Shown piece by piece: positions 13,533 through 17,166 of a stretch of 17,166 nucleotides of DNA. Below the pieces are notes generated by a model. It saw only the letters and a program-made list of their open reading frames with translations, was not told the DNA's origin and searched no databases. The stretch is from the NCBI GenBank assembly GCA_910584375.1, contig CAJUAH010000049.1, forward strand, positions 1 to 17,166, in the 5' to 3' direction. The position numbers were made by a program, and so were the translations under genes. Source of the DNA: an uncultured Acetatifactor sp. Its GTDB lineage: Bacteria; Bacillota; Clostridia; Lachnospirales; Lachnospiraceae. The first letter of the stretch is position 1; each line of letters opens with the position of its first letter.

Positions 13533-13871
13533 GCAGTTCGTCTTCGACGAACTGCGCAAATTTCTGCTCCGCAGAAAGTTTGCATTGCAATTCGTCTTCG
13601 ACGAACTGCCATAGTTTCGCTTTGCGAAACTTCTTTGCGCCGCTATCTGTCGTGTCCTTGCAGTTAAGCAAAGCTGAACTGCAAGCCCGGCTCCGCAGAG
13701 GGAGCTGCGATGAAAGCAGTATACCACAATCTAGGGGCGTATGCAAGTTTCCCTGTTTCTGCGCAGCAGAAAGTTTGTCCGGGTTTTTGCCATTGCAGTT
13801 CGAGTCCTTCGAACTGCAATGCAAACTTTCTGCAGAGCGGAAATTTGGGCAGTTCGTCTTCGACGAACTGC
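13533..13871. repeat. Cluster of about ten miniature palindromes
   Basis: Two alternating types. Type 1, arms GCAGTTCGTC and GACGAACTGC with TTC loop: 13533-13555, 13587-13609 (one mismatch), 13849-13871, with variants at 13660-13682 and 13795-13817. Type 2, arms TTTCTGC and GCAGAAA with 3-nt loop: 13561-13577, 13756-13772, 13827-13843 (one mismatch). A third type, AGTTTCGC and GCGAAACT, lies at 13613-13631, and a GCTCC/GGAGC hairpin at 13690-13705. They fill the 370-nt gap between the 574-aa and 73-aa genes. No protein-coding gene is visible in the gap. Spacing is irregular and there are no unique spacers of constant length. Confidence 0.9.
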
Positions 13872-13880
13872 AATGTTCTA

Positions 13881-15605
13881 CTACACCTCGCCGAACTCCC
13901 TCCAGAGCCCCTCGTCGAGGTCGCCGTCGGGCACTGTGCCGGTACCAGCAGCAGGCAGGTCGTCCCCGAGGGAAGGGTCGTGCCTGTACGCAGACAGGAT
14001 GGCGTCCACGTCGTTTTCGTCCGCGCAGTTTTCGCTCTCCTCCCTTACCTCTTCCCCGAGGATGTCCATGACGTCCACATCCCCGGGCTCCAGGACAGGC
14101 TCGACGCCACTGCGGGAGCTTTTTCGGTTGCTGCCGCCGTCCATGGAGGTCTCCCTGGGGGTGTCCTGCTGCGCCTCCCTGCAGTTCGCTTTGCGAACTG
14201 CCATAGTTTCGCTATGCGAAACTACATTGGCTCTGCAAAAGTCTGCGTAGGCGTCCTGCACGTTCTCCACCATGAGACTTTCAAGCCCAAGAGCCTCGAC
14301 TTTCTCGGCGTTCTCCGCAATGAGCGAGTCTATCTCGGCGGGGTCAAAGCCCCCGATGTCCTCGTACATCCTCCTGATGTTCTGCTCCGTTCCAAGGAGG
14401 ACGGATCCCATCTGCAGGTTGCCGCCGCTGTCCTTGAACATCCCCTGCACGCACAAAACATCGAAATCGGCAAAGTAGGTGTGCGTCTTTTCCATGCCCT
14501 CGAAGGAGGGAAGGCCCGGGCTGCCGAAGTCCATAGGTATCTTTTGCGTTTCCCAGCAGTTCAGTCCTGCTGAACTGCTGCCCTCGATAAGTTCCCCGTG
14601 GGCTACCACTGCGGGCGGCCCTGCAACCTCATTTCCGCTTTGCGGAAAGTTTGTATTGTCTGCCTCAGGGAATCTGTCTCCCTCTGCGGCTTTTCCTTCC
14701 TTTTCTTTCTCTTTTTCGTTCGCCGTATCGTCGATGGCCTTCTGCAGGGCAGCCACATCGTCCATGTTCAGCTTGTTGAGCGCGTAGAGGTAGAGGATGC
14801 CCTGCGCGGCCTTATTCCCGGCCTGGGAGAGTTTGCCGAGCAGGAACAGTGCGGCATGGAGGCTCATAGCGACGCTGCCCTTGAACATGTGCTCTGCGTC
14901 CCCCTGGAGGAACTCCTTGGCGGAGTGCCCGAGGTTCCTGCGCTGCTCGTTCGCCCGCTGCCCTTTGAGGCTCGCAGCCCTCTGCTCGTGCTGGCGCACC
15001 ATCCTGTTGAGCTCGCCCACTTTGTTGCGCCCGTAGGTGGTGGTCAGGAGCTTGCCATGGTCCTCCTCCTTGTGGTAGATCTTGATTTCGCGTCCTGCGG
15101 CCCCCCTGTCGCTGTTCCTAAGCTGTCGCACCTTCAGCATCCGCCTGGCCGCGCTGCTGTACTCCGGGGCCTCGTCGCACAGGCGCTGGAGCTCCGCGTC
15201 GCGGTTCTCCACCAGCTTATCACGGGTCTTTTTAATCTCATCGTATTCGGGTGTGCCTTCCTTGCCATCTTTTTCTGCTTCCACCAGTCTTGCGTCCAGT
15301 TGCTCTATGGGTTTTGCGTACTTGTTGCGGACAGCGTCCACGTCGCTGCTTTCGACGTAGCGTCCGGCCTTCAGTTTTTCCTGGACGTAGGCTTCCTCTG
15401 GCGTGAGCTCGTCTCCGTTTGTGCCCCCGGCTTCCACGGTGACCTCGGTGTCCACCTCGAGCTCCTCCTCGAATTTCCTCACCGCCTCGTCCGCATTTTC
15501 TAACCAGTCGAAGGCCGCCTGCGCGTCCATCTCCACCCTGCGCCGGGCCTCCTCGGCCTCCCACGCCTGCTGCGCGTAGTCGTTCTCGTTCGTGTAATCC
15601 GGCAT
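13881..15605 (-). CDS. Large acidic coiled-coil protein with embedded palindromes and shared tail (574 aa)
   Basis: First gene of the leftward operon. AAGGAGGG precedes the ATG. Residues 1-160 are highly charged and probably coiled coil (AWEAEEARRRVEMDAQAAF; DARLVEAEKDGKE). A middle helical region (about 235-290) has a hydrophobic stretch, AMSLHAALFLLGKL, perhaps buried rather than membrane-spanning. A Lys/Glu-rich linker (NEKEKEKEGK) follows. The C-terminal part has two related motifs, DVDVMDILGEE (about 509-519) and ENDVDAILSAYRH (530-542). The second is shared with the first kinase. Palindromes inside the frame code for residues near 320-325, 342-351 and 461-475, none bringing a stop. The family is not recognised. 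A scaffold or substrate for the kinases is a guess from the shared tail and operon. Confidence 0.8.
   Translation of the reverse strand: MPDYTNENDYAQQAWEAEEARRRVEMDAQAAFDWLENADEAVRKFEEELEVDTEVTVEAGGTNGDELTPEEAYVQEKLKAGRYVESSDVDAVRNKYAKPIEQLDARLVEAEKDGKEGTPEYDEIKKTRDKLVENRDAELQRLCDEAPEYSSAARRMLKVRQLRNSDRGAAGREIKIYHKEEDHGKLLTTTYGRNKVGELNRMVRQHEQRAASLKGQRANEQRRNLGHSAKEFLQGDAEHMFKGSVAMSLHAALFLLGKLSQAGNKAAQGILYLYALNKLNMDDVAALQKAIDDTANEKEKEKEGKAAEGDRFPEADNTNFPQSGNEVAGPPAVVAHGELIEGSSSAGLNCWETQKIPMDFGSPGLPSFEGMEKTHTYFADFDVLCVQGMFKDSGGNLQMGSVLLGTEQNIRRMYEDIGGFDPAEIDSLIAENAEKVEALGLESLMVENVQDAYADFCRANVVSHSETMAVRKANCREAQQDTPRETSMDGGSNRKSSRSGVEPVLEPGDVDVMDILGEEVREESENCADENDVDAILSAYRHDPSLGDDLPAAGTGTVPDGDLDEGLWREFGEV
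13979..14023 (-). repeat. 45-bp coding repeat, copy 2 (shared tail)
   Basis: Partner of 12241-12285 (42 of 45 identical), encoding ENDVDAILSAYRH of the 574-aa protein. Both copies sit in the same frame and lie about 35 codons (574-aa protein) or 33 codons (kinase) from the stop. Confidence 0.85.
14181..14224. repeat. Double palindrome inside the 574-aa gene
   Basis: GCAGTTCGC/GCGAACTGC (14181-14201) and TAGTTTCGC/GCGAAACTA (14204-14224), both perfect with 3-nt loops. They encode part of VVSHSETMAVRKANCRE, a segment unlike the acidic protein around it. The second type recurs at 12020-12040 and 13613-13631. Confidence 0.85.
14554..14580. repeat. 11-bp palindrome inside the 574-aa gene
   Basis: CAGCAGTTCAG and CTGAACTGCTG around a 5-nt loop, coding for SSAGLNCW on the minus strand. 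It is the GCAGTTC type of the local family. Confidence 0.8.
14632..14648. repeat. 7-bp palindrome inside the 574-aa gene
   Basis: TTTCCGC and GCGGAAA with a TTT loop, followed by GTTTG as in the other TTTCTGC-type copies. It codes for part of NFPQSGN. Confidence 0.75.
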
Positions 15606-15660
15606 ACTGTTGCCCTCCTTTTTTTTCTGCTTTTCTTGTTTGCTGGTTTACTATATATCC

Positions 15661-15676
15661 TTTATATGAAAAAAAG
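15661..15676 (-). promoter_or_regulatory. CATATA promoter-like motif of the kinase operon
   Basis: On the minus strand, TTTTTTTCATATAAA lies 55 nt before the ATG at 15605. A further TATATA follows on its downstream side, with TTGCTT 16 nt before it, so the exact -10 element is ambiguous. It is the only promoter-like site I see for the leftward five-gene operon. Confidence 0.45.
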
Positions 15677-15845
15677 CAAAAAAATGCAGGGTTTGTTCCG
15701 GCGTGCTTAAGTAAAAAAAAGGGAAAAAACGCATGATTCTCTGCGGACGGCTGCGAAGGCAAGAAAGCAAATTCATTCGGGGCGGAGACTTCGGGCGTCC
15801 TGATGACCGTGAAAAGATTTTAGGTGAAATACGGTGAGGATGTGG

Positions 15846-15851
15846 TATAAT
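15846..15851 (+). promoter_or_regulatory. -10 element upstream of leader ORF and membrane protein
   Basis: TATAAT preceded by TGTGG, 41 nt before the leader start codon at 15892. No good -35 hexamer lies 17 nt upstream. The stretch 15677-15840 shows nothing else I can name. Confidence 0.45.
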
Positions 15852-15891
15852 TAGGGTGTGTGACGGAAGGCGGGCATTCGGAGAGGTGTGC

Positions 15892-15954
15892 ATGGTTTAC
15901 ATAGCGAGAGGTACCTTTCAAGGTCAGCAACAGACAGAAGAGGTGGGGTTATGA
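15892..15954 (+). CDS. Short leader ORF coupled to the membrane protein (20 aa)
   Basis: ATG with GGAGAGG 5 nt ahead, encoding a 20-residue peptide starting MVYIARGTFQG. Its stop TGA overlaps the next ATG in an ATGA junction (15951-15954). Such an overlap is typical of translational coupling, so ribosomes finishing the leader would restart on the membrane-protein gene. The peptide may have no function of its own. Confidence 0.4.
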   Translation: MVYIARGTFQGQQQTEEVGL

Positions 15955-16937
15955 TTATGATTGAACATCCAAAGCGACTAAGGAAAATTTATATGGTTTC
16001 ATCTGCTGTGTTTAGTGCAGCATCAGGAGTTTACGGTTGGCTGGCGCCTTTTGGTGCGGCGTTGGGGCTTGCGGTAAACTTAACTGAGGACAGTAAAGAG
16101 TCCAATATTGAAGAATTTGAACATGCAGTAGAGGATGCTTTAGCGCGTACAAGAGAAAGTATATCATCAAGTGCTAAACAGAGAATATTAGAAGAACTTT
16201 GTAAAATAGAAGTTGAGCCGGATAGTTTGAGTGAATTAATAAAAGAGACGGAGGCCTATCAAAGTCATTACTGCACTGAATCTGATGTTAAAGAAATCAT
16301 TAATGTGTTTGAGACGTTTTTCAGGGATGAAATATCTAAAAGACCTAACCTTAGTAATTTGTATGTTTTGTCAACAGGATTTGTAACGTTGGAAAAATTA
16401 AAGCTGATGAACGATATTCTTATTCAGGATGATAAGAAGTTGGATGATATCCAAAAAAAGGTTTCTGGTATAAACAAAAAAATTGAAAAAGTACAGAAGA
16501 TTTGTGTTAGATGTTTAAATAGTATTGCTTTTATTTTGATTGCAATGGCCGTGTTTTTAGGAACAGGTATATTTTTATTACATACATATGACAGAATGAT
16601 GATAACGATTGCGCCCATCTGTTATGGTGTGTCGGAGTTCCTTGTATTCTTTCTTGGCAGGGAGGGATATATTTTTGTATCAGTACGTGAAGGGATAGCA
16701 AAAAAGCATTTTTTAAAAATCGGCGAAAAAGCATGGAAAATAGTCGTAACATTTATTGCCCCTATTATTTTGACGGTATCCTGTTTTTGGATAATATATT
16801 GTGCGATTGATATGAGAGAAGAAAATGTACTTATTTCGACAATCGGTTTAGCAGGAGGAAATATTGTAAGTATCCTATTAAAAGAAGCAAGATTTGAGAG
16901 GAAACAAGATTCGAGCGAAGAGAGCAGTATGGCATAG
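15951..16937 (+). CDS. Multi-pass membrane protein of unknown function (328 aa)
   Basis: Hydrophobic N-terminal segment (about residues 14-43, SSAVFSAASG then WLAPFGAALGLAVN), a soluble helical region (about 50-170) with an acidic start, a short coiled coil (about 160-183, KKLDDIQKKVSGINKKIEKV), then at least three membrane segments (about 190-210, 215-235 and 263-285) and a polar tail. GTG 15888 would lengthen the frame, but AGAGGTGGGG directly before ATG 15951 and the leader overlap favour 15951. The gene is AT-rich and transcribed away from the kinase operon. The plan of soluble helical domain plus membrane bundle is seen in membrane-acting effectors of phage-defence and toxin systems, but I recognise no family motif. 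Confidence 0.7.
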   Translation: MIMIEHPKRLRKIYMVSSAVFSAASGVYGWLAPFGAALGLAVNLTEDSKESNIEEFEHAVEDALARTRESISSSAKQRILEELCKIEVEPDSLSELIKETEAYQSHYCTESDVKEIINVFETFFRDEISKRPNLSNLYVLSTGFVTLEKLKLMNDILIQDDKKLDDIQKKVSGINKKIEKVQKICVRCLNSIAFILIAMAVFLGTGIFLLHTYDRMMITIAPICYGVSEFLVFFLGREGYIFVSVREGIAKKHFLKIGEKAWKIVVTFIAPIILTVSCFWIIYCAIDMREENVLISTIGLAGGNIVSILLKEARFERKQDSSEESSMA

Positions 16938-17166
16938 CATGAGTTGAAAAATAATTGTCCCATACCTGACATAAGCTGTTGGTAACGGTAGAAGTTTTAG
17001 GGTATTAGCAAATTGGATGTTTATAAAAGGACTACCGCTAAATCTCATAATACGAGATCTCTCGGTTGATTTTTTGCTTTGGAGATGAGATCCGTCAGGA
17101 GTGGAAAGGTTGTAAACGGTAGATAGTGCGTACCTATACAAAACCGGAGCAAACCTGTAGAATAGA
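16938..17166. other. Non-coding right end
   Basis: 229 nt without a supported gene. The minus-strand frame at 16878-17141 overlaps the membrane gene and has no ribosome site. GAGATCTC followed after a few bases by TTGATTTTTTG (about 17054-17077) could be a weak terminator for the membrane-protein gene. Confidence 0.4.

Noticed and set aside
13447..13824. 125-codon minus-strand frame through the palindrome cluster
   Set aside because: It is translation of the repeats themselves (repeated VEDELQ and KLSAEQK strings) and overlaps the supported 73-aa gene in another frame.
13533..13871. CRISPR-like array of palindromic repeats
   Set aside because: Repeat units are of three types, only 17-23 nt long, irregularly spaced and without unique spacers of even length. 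No cas genes are nearby.
14598..15503. 301-codon plus-strand open frame opposite the 574-aa gene
   Set aside because: It is the antisense shadow of a gene with a good ribosome site and plausible protein composition. Its own start lacks a ribosome site.

Overview
The window is a dense bacterial accessory region of mixed base composition. Moderately GC-rich gene blocks (roughly 0.87-1.35, 1.89-8.3 and 9.2-15.6 kb) are set in AT-rich flanks (1-0.87, 8.34-9.0 and 15.65-17.17 kb). It holds no rRNA or tRNA, no transposase or integrase, and no recognisable virion gene. An activator of anaerobic ribonucleotide reductase points to an anaerobe. Shine-Dalgarno sites are strong (AGGAGG type). The dense short hairpins at 12.0-14.65 kb, whose read-through gives strings such as VEDELQ and KLSAEQK, remind me of repeat families in gut and rumen Treponema. 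That is recollection, not a search result. The type I toxin at the left end is of a kind best known from Firmicutes. The gene mix (NrdG, ClpX variant, SLOG protein, helicase-nuclease, HipA-like kinases, many small unknowns) would suit a large plasmid, an integrated element or a large phage, and the window alone does not decide which.

Layout. 1-870: AT-rich, with a TxpA-like type I toxin-antitoxin module (toxin 469-567; convergent antisense RNA about 747 to 575). 868-1353 (-): histidine-rich unknown protein. 1612-3340 (+): one-segment membrane peptide, overlapping 40-aa ORF, two unknown proteins, NrdG. 3462-4589 (-): ClpX-type unfoldase without the N-terminal zinc-binding domain. 4701-6157 (-): two-gene unit, a YpsA/DUF1273-like SLOG protein and an unknown. 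6292-8334 (+): superfamily 1 helicase fused to a RecB-type nuclease, then two small acidic proteins and a terminator (to 8969). 8970-9232: non-coding, hairpin-rich.

15605 down to 9233 (-): probable five-gene operon, in order a 574-aa coiled-coil protein, a 73-aa protein, a HipA/CtkA-like kinase (380 aa), an unknown 468-aa protein and a second HipA-like kinase (444 aa). No HipB-like repressor is visible. A family of miniature palindromes fills its intergenic gaps and also lies inside the reading frames. The 574-aa protein and the first kinase end in the same acidic tail motif, with a weaker version in the second kinase, which suggests that the products act together. This operon is the best candidate for an undescribed system.

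15846-16937 (+): a promoter, a 20-codon leader ORF coupled by ATGA overlap, and a multi-pass membrane protein of unknown function. 16938-17166 has no gene I can support.

Across the window at least four genes or operons (and a looser fifth) have the same T-tract plus CATATA motif 31-55 nt before the start codon, which suggests common transcriptional control of units on both strands.
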